From assembly GCF_000154705.2 (NCBI RefSeq), contig NZ_CM002917.1, forward strand, positions 3,669,853-3,733,852: a stretch of 64,000 nt of DNA, written 5' to 3'. Positions 24,376 through 33,239 of this stretch are shown piece after piece (the stretch's first letter is position 1; every line of letters starts with the position of its first letter). Source of the stretch: Hoeflea phototrophica DFL-43 (lineage in GTDB: Bacteria > Pseudomonadota > Alphaproteobacteria > Rhizobiales > Rhizobiaceae). Below the pieces are notes generated by a model. That model did not search any database and had not been told where the DNA came from. It saw nothing but the letters and a program-made list of their open reading frames with translations. A program made the position numbers and the translations under genes.

Positions 24376-25214
24376 TGGCGATCTCCAAGTCCATTCCTCT
24401 TGAAAACATTCTCGTGCCTGACCGGCTTCGTGCGGTCGACGAGGACCATGCATTGGCAATCAGCAAGTCGATTGCCGAACATGGGCTTATGAACCCGGTG
24501 ACGATCCGGCAGACACCCAATGGCGCACGCACCTACACACTTGTGGCGGGCGCGCACCGGCTGCGCGGCATCGAGCTTTTGAAGAGGGACAAGGTCGATG
24601 CCATCGTGGTCAAGGCAGACGCAAATGAGGCAGTGCTGCTGGAAATCGCTGAGAACCTGTTTCGCAACGATCTCTCGGTCATGGACCGCGCGGTGTTCGT
24701 GCAGACCTATCGCGATATTTGGCAGAAAACCCGCGGCGAGATAAAGCGCGGGAACCCACAACTCTCCAATAGTGCAAAGTTTGCACAATTGGGAAACTCG
24801 CCCGTCGATCTAATCGCGCAAGGGACCGCGAACGGATTTTCGGAGGTATGTGCTGACCGTCTCGGGATGTCGCGCCGGGCCATTTATCTTCTGAACACTA
24901 TCGCCCAGAATTTACCACGTGAACTGCGTCAGGAGATCGCCGGCACTCGGATCGCAAACCACCAGAGCCAGCTTCTCAAGCTCGCGAAATTAGAGCCCTC
25001 TAAACGGGCCAAGGCCCACATAGCGATCCGTGAGACCAAGGGCGATTTCAAGGCGGCAATCGATCTGCTTGAGCCACCGGCAAAGAAGCCGGACCCGGAA
25101 TTGCAGATCCTGTCGCGGCTGATCGACGCCTGGGAGCGCGCGAAGCCCGCCACCCGCAAGAAATTTCTGGCCCATGCCGGTCTCGCGGCCACAGCAAAAG
25201 GCGGTCAATCATGA
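24375..25214 (+). CDS. ParB/Srx-fold nuclease-domain protein
   Basis: 279-280 aa. The N-terminal ParB-type domain spans about residues 5-100: IPLENILVPDRLRAVDEDHA, then SIAEHGLMNPVTIRQT, VAGAHRLRGIELLK (GxHR box) and IAENLFRNDLSVMDRAVFV. A helix-turn-helix-like part follows (LGMSRRAIYLLNTI). It begins directly at the preceding stop (GTG 24372 is an alternative start) and overlaps the next gene by 4 nt. ParB-domain proteins are common next to MuA in B3-like transposable phages. CTP hydrolysis or nuclease activity is not proven. Confidence 0.8.
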   Translation: MAISKSIPLENILVPDRLRAVDEDHALAISKSIAEHGLMNPVTIRQTPNGARTYTLVAGAHRLRGIELLKRDKVDAIVVKADANEAVLLEIAENLFRNDLSVMDRAVFVQTYRDIWQKTRGEIKRGNPQLSNSAKFAQLGNSPVDLIAQGTANGFSEVCADRLGMSRRAIYLLNTIAQNLPRELRQEIAGTRIANHQSQLLKLAKLEPSKRAKAHIAIRETKGDFKAAIDLLEPPAKKPDPELQILSRLIDAWERAKPATRKKFLAHAGLAATAKGGQS

Positions 25215-25678
25215 GTGACCACCATCCCGACCAGCTGGGCCTGTTCGAGACCCGTGTCTATCCCGAGCGGATCGAAGCCGGTTCCGTTGATCTCGACCGC
25301 TTCCGCTCGGAAATCAAACGGGCGATGTCGCGCGCCATCCGCGAGAGTGGCTATGACCGGCAGACAATTGCGCTTCGCATGGCGCAATATCTCGGCCTGC
25401 CGAACCTGTCGAAAACCACGCTCGACGCCTATACGGCCGAGAGCAAGGACAGCCACGACATCAGCTTGCTCAGGTTCTCGGCCTTCGTTCATGCGACAGG
25501 CGCCAAATGGCTGTTCGATCTCGTCGTCTCCAAAGCGGGAATGACCGTGCTTGAGGGCTCGGAAGCAAAGCTTGCCGAGATCGCCCGGCTTGACCAGGAC
25601 CGGCGCGCGATCAATGCGGAGCTGAGAAAACTGCGCGCCCGGCCGGTCAAACCCAAAGACTGGAGGCGGCTCTCGTGA
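25211..25678 (+). CDS. Early phage protein of unknown function, 155 aa
   Basis: No named family recognised. It is helical and charged. Residues about 30-85 (RFRSEIKRAMSRAIRESGYD, LSKTTLDAYTAESKDSHDIS) look like an HTH or DNA-binding domain. The C-terminal 40 residues are a coiled-coil-like Arg/Lys/Glu helix (LAEIARLDQDRRAINAELRK). It overlaps both neighbours by 4 nt and sits directly before the transposase, a constant position in related transposable prophages, so an accessory role in transposition is possible. Confidence 0.6.
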   Translation: MSDHHPDQLGLFETRVYPERIEAGSVDLDRFRSEIKRAMSRAIRESGYDRQTIALRMAQYLGLPNLSKTTLDAYTAESKDSHDISLLRFSAFVHATGAKWLFDLVVSKAGMTVLEGSEAKLAEIARLDQDRRAINAELRKLRARPVKPKDWRRLS

Positions 25679-27618
25679 GGCAGTTCTTCACGCCGAAGGA
25701 AATCGCCGATGCCGCCGGTGTCAGCGAGCGGGCGATCAACCAGATGGCCCGGAAATCGCATTGGCGGCACCAGGACCAGAAAGCCCGCAAGCGGGCCGGC
25801 CGCGGCGGCGGCTGGGAGTACCATGTCTCGCTGTTTCCGCAGGCAGCCCAGGCGCGTTTGATGGTGATCCATGGCGCGCCAGCCAATGCCAACCGGAACA
25901 AGCTTGCCGACGCCCGATCAAAACTCTGGGCAAGATATGAATGCCTCTCGAAAGACCGTAAAGCTGCCTGCGAAGCGCGTTTGAAAATCGTGGCCGACGT
26001 GGCGCTTCTGATCACCGGAGGGCTGAGCGAAACGGCGGCGGTCGCCATGGCGGCTCAGACCCATCATGTCAGCCCGCGCGCGGTGCGGAACTGGCGCGGG
26101 CGCATTGCCGGTCATGAACGGCAGGACTGGCTCGCCGCGCTCGCGGACCAGTATCAATCCACCTCAAGCTTTGCCGAATGCGATCCAAACGCCTGGGCGG
26201 CGCTCAAGAGCGATTTCCTGCGGCCCGAACGTCCGGCTTTTTCGGCCTGCTACCGGCGGATGAAGGCGGCTGCGAAGGAACAGGGCTGGTCCCCGATCCC
26301 GGCCGAGCGCGCACTTCGGCGCAGGCTCGAAGCAGAGGTGCCGAAACCGGTTCAGACCGCCGCAAGGCAGAAGCGCGACCAGGTCAAAAACCTCTACCCG
26401 GCCCAGCGCCGCGACCGTTCGATGCTGCACGCCATGGAAGCGGTCAATATGGACGGCCACAAGATTGATGTGTTCGTGATGCTGCCCGGCAAGAAACTGC
26501 CAACGCGCGTCATCCTGCTTGCGTTGCAGGATCTCTACTCGGGCAAGATCGTGGCCTGGCGTCTGGCGCCGACGGAAAACAAGGACACCATTCGCCTGGT
26601 CATCGGCGACATGGTCACCAATCACGGCATTCCCGACAAGTGCCTGCTCGACAATGGCAGGGCCTTCGCCTCCAAGTGGATTTCCGGGGGCTCACCAAAC
26701 CGCTACCGGTTCAAGATCCGGGACGAAGACCCTCTGGGCCTGTTCACCACCCTCGGCGTCGAGATCATCTGGGCAATGCCCTATTCCGGCCAATCCAAAC
26801 CGATCGAACGGGCCTTCCGGGATCTGGCCGAGGACATCGCCAAACACCCGTTCTGCGCCGGCGCCTATACAGGCAACACGCCGGACGCCAAGCCCGAGAA
26901 CTATGCCTCGCGCGCCATACCACTCGATGAATTCACACCGCATGTCGCCCGGATGATTGCCGAGCACAATGCGCGGCCCGGACGCAAGGCCGGCACCGCC
27001 AAGGGCAGGTCGTTTGACGAGACCTTCTCCGCATCGCTTGAGGATCCGGCAACACTCATTCGCTGGCCTACCGAAAACCAGCGCGCGCTCTGGCTTCTGG
27101 CGGGCGAGCGCATCCGGACCAAGAAGGGATCCGGCGAGATCGAGATCTTCGGCAACCGCTACTGGAACGCGGCGCTCAACGCCCATGCCGGAGACCACGT
27201 CACCATCCGCTTCGATCCGGATCATCTGACGCGGCCCATCCGGGTCTATGACGCCATGGACAATCTGATCTGTATTGCCGAGTGCATCGCCGACACCGGC
27301 TTCTTTGACACGAGTGCTGCACGCGAACACGCGGCAAAGCGCAATCAACTGACCAGGGCGATCCGCGAAAGCGCGCGGCTTCATGCCGAACTGTCACCCG
27401 ATGCGCTGGCCGAGATTTATGGAGCGGGCAAGGCCGCTCCCGCCACCATGCCTGAACCGCCGAAATTCAAACGCATCGCGGTTGGCGCTTTGCGGGCGGA
27501 ACCGCAGGCCCAAACCGAATGGGACGAGCAGTCGGAGCAAGCGTTCTCGCGCGCCATGCGGATGCTTGAGGAAAACGTCGTCGAATTTCCCGCCAAAGGA
27601 GAAAAACCGGTCCGCTAA
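25675..27618 (+). CDS. Phage Mu-type transposase (MuA homologue)
   Basis: 647 aa from GTG 25675, which overlaps the preceding stop. The N-terminal MuA winged helix reads FFTPKEIADAAGVSERAINQ. Further DNA-binding helices lie at about 115-145 (SETAAVAMAAQTHHVSPRAV). The catalytic core has Asp260 (VNMDGHKIDV), Asp326 (CLLDNGRAFA) and Glu378 (SKPIERAFRD), close to the spacing in MuA. A Mu transposase beta-barrel domain follows (FGNRYWNAALNAHAGDHVTI). It cuts and joins the prophage ends, with the next gene as partner. Confidence 0.95.
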   Translation: MRQFFTPKEIADAAGVSERAINQMARKSHWRHQDQKARKRAGRGGGWEYHVSLFPQAAQARLMVIHGAPANANRNKLADARSKLWARYECLSKDRKAACEARLKIVADVALLITGGLSETAAVAMAAQTHHVSPRAVRNWRGRIAGHERQDWLAALADQYQSTSSFAECDPNAWAALKSDFLRPERPAFSACYRRMKAAAKEQGWSPIPAERALRRRLEAEVPKPVQTAARQKRDQVKNLYPAQRRDRSMLHAMEAVNMDGHKIDVFVMLPGKKLPTRVILLALQDLYSGKIVAWRLAPTENKDTIRLVIGDMVTNHGIPDKCLLDNGRAFASKWISGGSPNRYRFKIRDEDPLGLFTTLGVEIIWAMPYSGQSKPIERAFRDLAEDIAKHPFCAGAYTGNTPDAKPENYASRAIPLDEFTPHVARMIAEHNARPGRKAGTAKGRSFDETFSASLEDPATLIRWPTENQRALWLLAGERIRTKKGSGEIEIFGNRYWNAALNAHAGDHVTIRFDPDHLTRPIRVYDAMDNLICIAECIADTGFFDTSAAREHAAKRNQLTRAIRESARLHAELSPDALAEIYGAGKAAPATMPEPPKFKRIAVGALRAEPQAQTEWDEQSEQAFSRAMRMLEENVVEFPAKGEKPVR

Positions 27619-27661
27619 GTGCTGTGTGCGGACCCGAGAAACGAAGCAAGGACAGACCTAG

Positions 27662-28723
27662 ATGAACGACACAGCAGCCACAAGCCCGACACAAAGCGGA
27701 GCATATTCGAACAGCCCGAACAGTGGCTGGGCGCTCCCGACCATCCAGCCCGACATTTCCGGGATCCGGCCAGGCCGCTCCGAAGCGGATCTGAAGATCT
27801 GGAACATCCTGGTGACCCAGGTTGCCCGGATTGGCGAGATGAACGGCTGGAGCAAGTCGGATGTGGCAGGCCGCATCGACATGCCGACAGCCACTTTCAG
27901 CCAATGGTTTTCCGGCAAGTATGACGGCCGGCTCGACACGCAGAACGAGAAGGTCGAACGCTGGATCGCCGCCGTTGAGGAGATGGCGGGAGTTTCTGCG
28001 ACTGTTCCGGCCAGCCCCGGCTTCATCCGCACACGCACGGCGGGTGAAATCACCGACACGCTGGTGTTCGCACAGATGATGCCTGATTTCGTCACCATCA
28101 CGGCGGCGGCGGGAACCGGCAAGACGGTCGCCTGCAGGCAATTTTCGATCACCCGGCCCAATGTGTTCATGGTCACCATGAGCCCGCACACCAAGACCGT
28201 GCACGGGATGCTGGTCGAACTGGCAACTGCGCTTGATGTCACCCAGCACAATCCGGCCAAGCTGGTTCGCGCGGTCGGGCGCAGGCTTCTCAACACAGGC
28301 GGCGGATCGCTGCTGATTGTCGATGAGGCGCAAAACCTGGTCGACAGCGCGGTCGATCAGCTCAGGCACTTTGTCGATATCTATTCCTGCGGCGTGGCGC
28401 TGGTCGGCAACGAGGAAATCTACTCGCGGTTTTCACGGCACACCGACGGACCGTCCTATGCCCAGATCAAGCGCCGGATCGGCAAAAGGGTGCGTCTGGC
28501 GAAGCCGCGCGCCGAGGACATCAATGCGCTGCTTGACGCCTGGGCCATCACCGACCCGGATACCCGCAAGGTGCTGACCGGCATCGGCATGAAGGACGGC
28601 GCGCTCGGCCAGATCGACAAGACATTGAAGCTTGCCTCCATGACGGCTGCAGCCAATGGCAAGCCCGTCGATGCGGCGGCTGTCCGCGCCGCCTGGTCCA
28701 ACCGCGATGTGGAGGGGATGTGA
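27662..28723 (+). CDS. MuB-like AAA+ ATPase, transposition target factor
   Basis: 353 aa. The N-terminal domain has a helix-turn-helix (WSKSDVAGRIDMPTATFSQW). The AAA domain has Walker A TAAAGTGKTVAC and Walker B LLIVDEAQNLVDS, then a sensor-like VALVGNEEIYSRF. The C-terminal part is helical. MuB binds target DNA and stimulates MuA. The gene lies 43 nt after the transposase gene and is the classical B position. Confidence 0.92.
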   Translation: MNDTAATSPTQSGAYSNSPNSGWALPTIQPDISGIRPGRSEADLKIWNILVTQVARIGEMNGWSKSDVAGRIDMPTATFSQWFSGKYDGRLDTQNEKVERWIAAVEEMAGVSATVPASPGFIRTRTAGEITDTLVFAQMMPDFVTITAAAGTGKTVACRQFSITRPNVFMVTMSPHTKTVHGMLVELATALDVTQHNPAKLVRAVGRRLLNTGGGSLLIVDEAQNLVDSAVDQLRHFVDIYSCGVALVGNEEIYSRFSRHTDGPSYAQIKRRIGKRVRLAKPRAEDINALLDAWAITDPDTRKVLTGIGMKDGALGQIDKTLKLASMTAAANGKPVDAAAVRAAWSNRDVEGM

Positions 28724-28724
28724 G

Positions 28725-29048
28725 ATGCCCACGGCGCTCTCAAAAACATCGCCGGTCAGCCGCGAGGTTGGCCTGATCGCCGAACTTATCGCACAGAACC
28801 TTGGCGAAGACGGTCTTCATCTGCCCGGTGACAAGGCGGGCATTCTCCTCAGGCGGCTCGACCTGATCAAGCGGCAGATTGCCAGTCTTGAACACGAACT
28901 CGGCACCTTCCGCGTTGTCGAACAGGCAAGCGGCGCAGCCGGTGTTCTCGATGATCTCTGCCTGGAAGTCCTGCAGGGCGGCGTTCTCGACAGCGCCCAG
29001 GGAGCGCCTGTTGTCTATCCGGATTTCAGCAAGGGGAAACGGCGATGA
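28725..29048 (+). CDS. Early phage protein of unknown function, 107 aa
   Basis: Starts 1 nt after the MuB stop. No motif recognised. The middle forms an amphipathic helix with coiled-coil character (LLRRLDLIKRQIASLEHELG), followed by a Val/Leu-rich stretch (GVLDDLCLEVLQGGVLDSAQ). It overlaps the next gene by 4 nt, which supports translation. Confidence 0.6.
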   Translation: MPTALSKTSPVSREVGLIAELIAQNLGEDGLHLPGDKAGILLRRLDLIKRQIASLEHELGTFRVVEQASGAAGVLDDLCLEVLQGGVLDSAQGAPVVYPDFSKGKRR

Positions 29049-29509
29049 CGGTTTCGGTGCGCGGAGAGAGCGGCATGAACGCCAATGTCGCCAGGTCGCT
29101 CAAGGCAGACACGCCGGAGAAAGCCGTGCTCACCCATGTCGAGGCCGCCCGGATCCTGGTGGGCAGCCGCCATGCCGCGCTCGACCTGACCGTCGACCAG
29201 ATCCGCGAGCTGGCGGCGGCGGTTCTGATCCTCGACCAGCAGCTTGAAGACGCCAACCGGCGCATGGCCGCGATGATTCTGGCCGAGGCGGAGCCGCCTG
29301 TGCAGGCCACCGCCAAGCCCGGGATCGTTCACGTTCCGCTGATGACAGGCGGAGACCCGAAACTCGCCGCAGCACTTGAGGCGCTTGTCAAAGCCCGGCG
29401 GCATCTGGAGGCCAACCGCTTTTCCAGCGAGGAAAACCAAGCCCGCAAAGCACTCGAAAAGGCGGCCTTTGCTGTCGCCGACATCACAACGCCCAAACAA
29501 AGGACATGA
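29045..29509 (+). CDS. Early phage protein of unknown function, 154 aa
   Basis: No named family recognised. Almost entirely helical with Ala/Leu/Arg repeats (QIRELAAAVLILDQQLEDAN, LAAALEALVKARRHLEANRF), suggesting coiled coils. It overlaps the gene before and the DUF3164 gene after by 4 nt each, so it is a coupled member of the early operon. Could be a host-nuclease inhibitor or replication accessory by position only. Confidence 0.6.
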   Translation: MTVSVRGESGMNANVARSLKADTPEKAVLTHVEAARILVGSRHAALDLTVDQIRELAAAVLILDQQLEDANRRMAAMILAEAEPPVQATAKPGIVHVPLMTGGDPKLAAALEALVKARRHLEANRFSSEENQARKALEKAAFAVADITTPKQRT

Positions 29510-30168
29510 CCATGAACACGGCCGTCATTCTCGAAGAACGCCCCGATGAGGGCATCACCCAGGTAAACGGTAAGCCCTACATGGCCGACGCCAAGGGCGC
29601 GCTGGTACCGCTCGAAATGGTCAAGGCGGCGGACAAGCTCGAAGACGAGACAGTGCGCAAGATCATTGGGTTTGCCCGCGATCTCTCGGCCCGGATCGCG
29701 CGGTTCCGGGGTCACACCATGACCGATCTCGGCGAGTTCGATGCACTTCTCGAACAGGAGTACGGCACCAGGAAGGGCGGCAAGAAGGGCAACCGCACCT
29801 ACCAGAGTTTTGACGGGCTGATGAAGGTCTCGGTCGCTGTGGCCGACTTTGTCGATTTCGGCCCGCAGTTGCAGGTCGCCAAGACCCTGATCGACGAGTG
29901 CCTGAATGAATGGTCCGCTGACTCGCGTCCCGAGATCCGCGCAATCGTAACCCGCGCCTTCAACACCGACAAGCAAGGCCAGATCAACCGCTCGGAGATC
30001 TTCATGCTGCTCAGGCTTGAGATCGAGGACGAGCGCTGGCTTCGCGCCATGGAAGCGATCCGCGACGCCATGCGGGTGACCGGCTCGAAGGAATACGTGC
30101 GCTTCTACGAACGCAAGCGCGTTACCGATCCCTGGCAGGCGGTCACCATCGATCTGGCGAAGGCGTAA
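29506..30168 (+). CDS. DUF3164 family protein of Mu-like phages
   Basis: 220 aa. The family pattern is visible: YMADAKGALVPLEMVKAADK near the start, then EQEYGTRKGGKKGNRTYQSF, GLMKVSVAVADFVDFGPQLQ and DKQGQINRSEIFMLLRLEIE. DUF3164 proteins are conserved in the early region of Mu-like prophages but their function is unknown. Overlaps the previous gene by 4 nt. Confidence 0.88.
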   Translation: MTMNTAVILEERPDEGITQVNGKPYMADAKGALVPLEMVKAADKLEDETVRKIIGFARDLSARIARFRGHTMTDLGEFDALLEQEYGTRKGGKKGNRTYQSFDGLMKVSVAVADFVDFGPQLQVAKTLIDECLNEWSADSRPEIRAIVTRAFNTDKQGQINRSEIFMLLRLEIEDERWLRAMEAIRDAMRVTGSKEYVRFYERKRVTDPWQAVTIDLAKA

Positions 30169-30172
30169 GCCC

Positions 30173-30376
30173 ATGCGCAAGACCGCGCCCAAACATGCCT
30201 CAACCGGGATCATCGATCTATTCAGGTGGCGCGCGGCCTCCGACATACAAGCACGCCGCCGGGAACTTGCCCGGCGCATCCAGACCCTCAAGCCCAACGC
30301 CTGGCGGCGCGTCGAACTGCAGGCGGAATTGAGGCGGCTGACCACCGAGGCGTTGAGACTGGAGACCAGACAGTGA
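30173..30376 (+). CDS. Small basic early phage protein, 67 aa
   Basis: Arg/Lys-rich helical protein (RWRAASDIQARRRELARRIQ, RVELQAELRRLTTEALRLET). It begins 4 nt after the DUF3164 stop and its stop overlaps the GTG of the GemA gene. No family recognised; the charge suggests nucleic-acid binding. Confidence 0.55.
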   Translation: MRKTAPKHASTGIIDLFRWRAASDIQARRRELARRIQTLKPNAWRRVELQAELRRLTTEALRLETRQ

Positions 30377-30987
30377 CCGCCCTTGCCACCATCCACATTG
30401 GCCTGAAGCAGCTGGGCATCGCCGAGGATGATGCCCGCGATCTCTATGAGCGGCTGACCGGCGAACGCAGCCTGCGCGCCATGGGGCCGGATCAGCATCA
30501 GGCACTGATTGATGAACTCAAGCGGCTGGGTTTCAAACCAGCATCGACGGAGTCGAGGCGGCGGCTTGACGGCAAGTATGCACCCAAGCTGCAAGCGCTG
30601 TGGATCGCCGGATACAATCTCGGCCTGATCCGCAACCGGGACGACGCGGCACTGCTCGCCTTCGTCAAACGCCAGACCGGCATCGATCATACCAGGTTCC
30701 TGCACTATTCCGACGACGCCTCGAAGGCGATCGAGGCGCTGAAGGCATGGCTATCCCGCGATGGCGGCGTCGACTGGCGGGCATGGAAGGACTGGGAGCC
30801 AAGCAACGGCTGCCGGATCGCCATGGCACAATGCCTGATCCTCGATCCGGAACATGGCGCGCGCGATTTCTGGCCGACGGTGTGTGAAGCTGGCGGGATC
30901 GGCGCACCCAATCAGTTCAATTCGGAGCGGGATTGGCACAGGGCGATGAACGCGCTCGGCGCGCGCATTCGGGCGCAGCTCAGATGA
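30373..30987 (+). CDS. gemA: GemA family protein (phage Mu gp16, DUF1018)
   Basis: 204 aa from GTG 30373, which overlaps the preceding stop as GTGA. The GemA/gp16 core is recognisable: IHIGLKQLGIAEDDARDLYE, RLTGERSLRAMGPDQHQALI, then APKLQALWIAGYNLGLIRNR. In Mu, GemA modulates host gene expression and DNA topology. The C-terminal 80 residues (DWRAWKDWEPSNGCRIAMAQ) are less conserved. Overlaps the Mor-like gene by 4 nt. Confidence 0.85.
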   Translation: MTALATIHIGLKQLGIAEDDARDLYERLTGERSLRAMGPDQHQALIDELKRLGFKPASTESRRRLDGKYAPKLQALWIAGYNLGLIRNRDDAALLAFVKRQTGIDHTRFLHYSDDASKAIEALKAWLSRDGGVDWRAWKDWEPSNGCRIAMAQCLILDPEHGARDFWPTVCEAGGIGAPNQFNSERDWHRAMNALGARIRAQLR

Positions 30988-31349
30988 GTATCCGCCCGCC
31001 GGCGCAGATTGCGGCCATCGTCGAGATCCTCGGCCAGGATGACGCTTTCGATTTTCTCTACGACTATGGCGGCGCGCCGATCTATCTGGCGGGCAATCCC
31101 GGCGCGCGCAATCCGCTGGTCAAGCGCTTCGGGCGCGAGCGGGTGGTCAGGCTGTCGGACGCGCTCGGGGGACCTGGCAATTTCTATGTGCCGGTGGCCA
31201 AGAGCTGGATGATGCGGGTGCTCGCCTCGCGCGGCCTTGGCCGCTTCGAGATTGCCAGAAGGATGCGCGTCAGTCATGTTTCCGTGCGCCGTGTTATCGG
31301 CCGGCAGGATCATCTTCAACTAAGCCTGTTCGACGCCGACGAGCGCTGA
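30984..31349 (+). CDS. Mor-like middle transcription activator
   Basis: 121 aa. The C-terminal helix-turn-helix LGRFEIARRMRVSHVSVRRV is of Mor/C type, preceded by the dimerisation region (AIVEILGQDDAFDFLYDYGG). In Mu, Mor activates the middle promoter leading to late transcription. It is the last early gene and directly precedes a non-coding 79-nt gap and the lysis module, matching that role. Confidence 0.75.
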   Translation: MSIRPPAQIAAIVEILGQDDAFDFLYDYGGAPIYLAGNPGARNPLVKRFGRERVVRLSDALGGPGNFYVPVAKSWMMRVLASRGLGRFEIARRMRVSHVSVRRVIGRQDHLQLSLFDADER

Positions 31350-31428
31350 TGTGAACGCCGTTTCATCGGGTTTTCCCGGCTTGGCCATTGCATTGTCCGG
31401 ACACAGATTGTGACCCCGGAGCAAGGCA

Positions 31429-32388
31429 ATGCCCGACTATCATCCCAACCTGATTGTGTTCACCGGCCAGCATGAGGGCAAGGTCTTGCGGGCCTATCGC
31501 TGCCCGGCGAACGCCATCACCATCGGCTTCGGTTTCACCTGGGGCTCGAAGGTCTTCAAGGACTGGTGGCTCAAACGGCATGGGCGCCAATTGCGCCTGG
31601 GCGACACGATCGCGCAAGCCGATGCCTTCTTCCTGCTCAAGGCGATCATTGACGCGGAATACTCCCAGCCGGTGAAAAAGCACGCGCCCAAGGCCTCAGC
31701 GCATGCCAAGGCGGCGGCGATCGACATGCTGTTCAATTGCGGGCTGGGGGCTGCCAAATGGACCTGGTTCAAGGCGCTTGTGCGCGGCGACATCAAGGAC
31801 GCAGCACGCCGATTGAAAGTGACCGCCACCACCGCCAAGGGCCGCCGCCTGCCGGGACTGGTGCGCCGCCGCGCAGAAGCCTCCGCCATCATGGAGTTCA
31901 ACCGCTGGCCGGTCTGGGTGAAGGCGCCGCGGACATCCTCGCCAAAGGAGATCGCGGCTGCCATGCCCGCCTGGCGGCTGGGCGAGGATGATTTCAAACA
32001 GGGCGTCGACTGGCTGATCAAGCTGGGCTATCTGGCAGACGCAGCGCGTGGGGACATGAAGCGGGTCCGCTCGGCCGTCCGGCGGTTTCAGGAGGCGCAC
32101 CCGCAGCTTAGCAATGACGGGGTGATGGGCCGCGCCACGCTCGACCAACTCCAGCGGGTGATCGACCTCAAGGCGAAATCCGCCAAGGGGGCTTCCGGTT
32201 CAGCAGCAGGCGCGGCAACTGGCGCGGCCGATCACGCCGCCGCCGTCTCCGGCTATGGCGATCTGGTGCTATACGGCAGCCTGGCGTTGCTCGTGGTTGG
32301 CGGGGTCTATCTCGCCTGGCGCTACCGCGACGAAGTGCGGCTTGCCCTGAAGGGGTCAGGGACGCTTCGCAGGGGAGGCCTGGCATGA
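31429..32388 (+). CDS. Phage lysozyme with peptidoglycan-binding domain and C-terminal membrane helix
   Basis: 319 aa. The N-terminal GH24-like lysozyme has HEGKVLRAYRCPANAITIGF, with the catalytic Glu in HEG and a Cys where T4 lysozyme has Asp20, a known variant. A central PG_binding domain follows (FKQGVDWLIKLGYLADAARG and SNDGVMGRATLDQLQ). A Gly/Ala linker and one transmembrane helix (LVLYGSLALLVVGGVYLAWR) come last, so it may be membrane-tethered until lysis. SD GGAG is before ATG 31429. It overlaps the holin gene by 4 nt. Confidence 0.8.
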   Translation: MPDYHPNLIVFTGQHEGKVLRAYRCPANAITIGFGFTWGSKVFKDWWLKRHGRQLRLGDTIAQADAFFLLKAIIDAEYSQPVKKHAPKASAHAKAAAIDMLFNCGLGAAKWTWFKALVRGDIKDAARRLKVTATTAKGRRLPGLVRRRAEASAIMEFNRWPVWVKAPRTSSPKEIAAAMPAWRLGEDDFKQGVDWLIKLGYLADAARGDMKRVRSAVRRFQEAHPQLSNDGVMGRATLDQLQRVIDLKAKSAKGASGSAAGAATGAADHAAAVSGYGDLVLYGSLALLVVGGVYLAWRYRDEVRLALKGSGTLRRGGLA

Positions 32389-32921
32389 GCGGGCTCGCGG
32401 TCATCCTGGCCGGCATCGCCGCCGAAGTGGGTGCGCCGCTGATCAAGAGAATTCTGGAGCCCAAGATCGGTTCTGCCGGCGGAGCGCTGGCCGAGACGGT
32501 GATCAAGACCATTGCCGAGAAAGCCGGCGCGGAACCTGTCGACCTACCGGCTCTCGACCGGCCAAGGCTCGAAACCGCGATCAAACAGGCCGAAGCCGAA
32601 GCGCCAGAGCTGATCGCCGTCTACGCGGCTGGGCTTGAAGGCCAGTTCGCGCTGCTGCAGGCCGAGACCAGGGAAGGCCTCTGGCAGTCGGCATGGCGCT
32701 GGGGCTGGATGTATCTGCTCGCCGCCTTCTGGATCTGGCGCATCATTGTTCTGCCGGTCATCAACCGCGCCGCTGCGCAGCCGATCGAACCGGTCGACCT
32801 GGCCGTGCTGATGACGCTAACCAGCTGGTTCATCGGCCTCTATATGGGCGGCCATACGATCAAGGAGCTGGGCCGCAGCGTCGCAGAAGCGGCGAAGGCC
32901 CGGAAGGGTGGCCTGTGGTGA
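32385..32921 (+). CDS. Three-TM holin family protein (GTA holin type)
   Basis: 178 aa. The segments SGLAVILAGIAAEVGAPLIK, WMYLLAAFWIWRIIVLPVIN and LMTLTSWFIGLYMGGHTIKE are three membrane-associated stretches with a helical charged insert between the first and second. This is the layout of pfam GTA_holin_3TM. It would form the inner-membrane lesion for lysozyme release. Overlaps lysozyme and the next gene by 4 nt. Confidence 0.82.
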   Translation: MSGLAVILAGIAAEVGAPLIKRILEPKIGSAGGALAETVIKTIAEKAGAEPVDLPALDRPRLETAIKQAEAEAPELIAVYAAGLEGQFALLQAETREGLWQSAWRWGWMYLLAAFWIWRIIVLPVINRAAAQPIEPVDLAVLMTLTSWFIGLYMGGHTIKELGRSVAEAAKARKGGLW

Positions 32922-33238
32922 ACGAGCTCAAGGAATGGCTGGGGCTTGCCGCGCTCGCCATCTCGGTCGGCGGCTTCATCTATGCCTGGATCACCTCGCG
33001 CTCGAAGGTCAATGCAGAGCACCTCAAAAGCGTCGATGCGACGCTTGCCAATCACGCGCTGCGGATTCAGGCGATCGAGGGCGAGCTCAAGCATCTGCCG
33101 GCCAAGGACGATGTCAACGATCTCAAACTGGCGCTGGCCGAACTGCGCGGCACGGTCGGCCGGCTCGATGAAAGCCTCAACGGCATTTCGAGGACTGTTC
33201 GACGGGTCGAGGATTTCCTGATGAAGGAAGGAAGCTGA
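32918..33238 (+). CDS. DUF2730-like membrane protein of Mu-like phages
   Basis: 106 aa from GTG 32918, which overlaps the holin stop. One N-terminal membrane helix (LAALAISVGGFIYAWITSRS) is followed by a long coiled coil (NHALRIQAIEGELKHLPAKD, RLDESLNGISRTVRRVEDFL). That is the organisation of DUF2730 proteins located between lysis and terminase genes in Mu-like phages; they may act as spanin- or holin-like factors. Confidence 0.7.
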   Translation: MNELKEWLGLAALAISVGGFIYAWITSRSKVNAEHLKSVDATLANHALRIQAIEGELKHLPAKDDVNDLKLALAELRGTVGRLDESLNGISRTVRRVEDFLMKEGS

Positions 33239-33239
33239 G

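Noticed and set aside
29329..30705. Reverse-strand open frame of 458 codons over the DUF3164 and GemA genes
   Set aside because: Shadow frame; two recognised phage genes with coupled starts occupy the forward strand.
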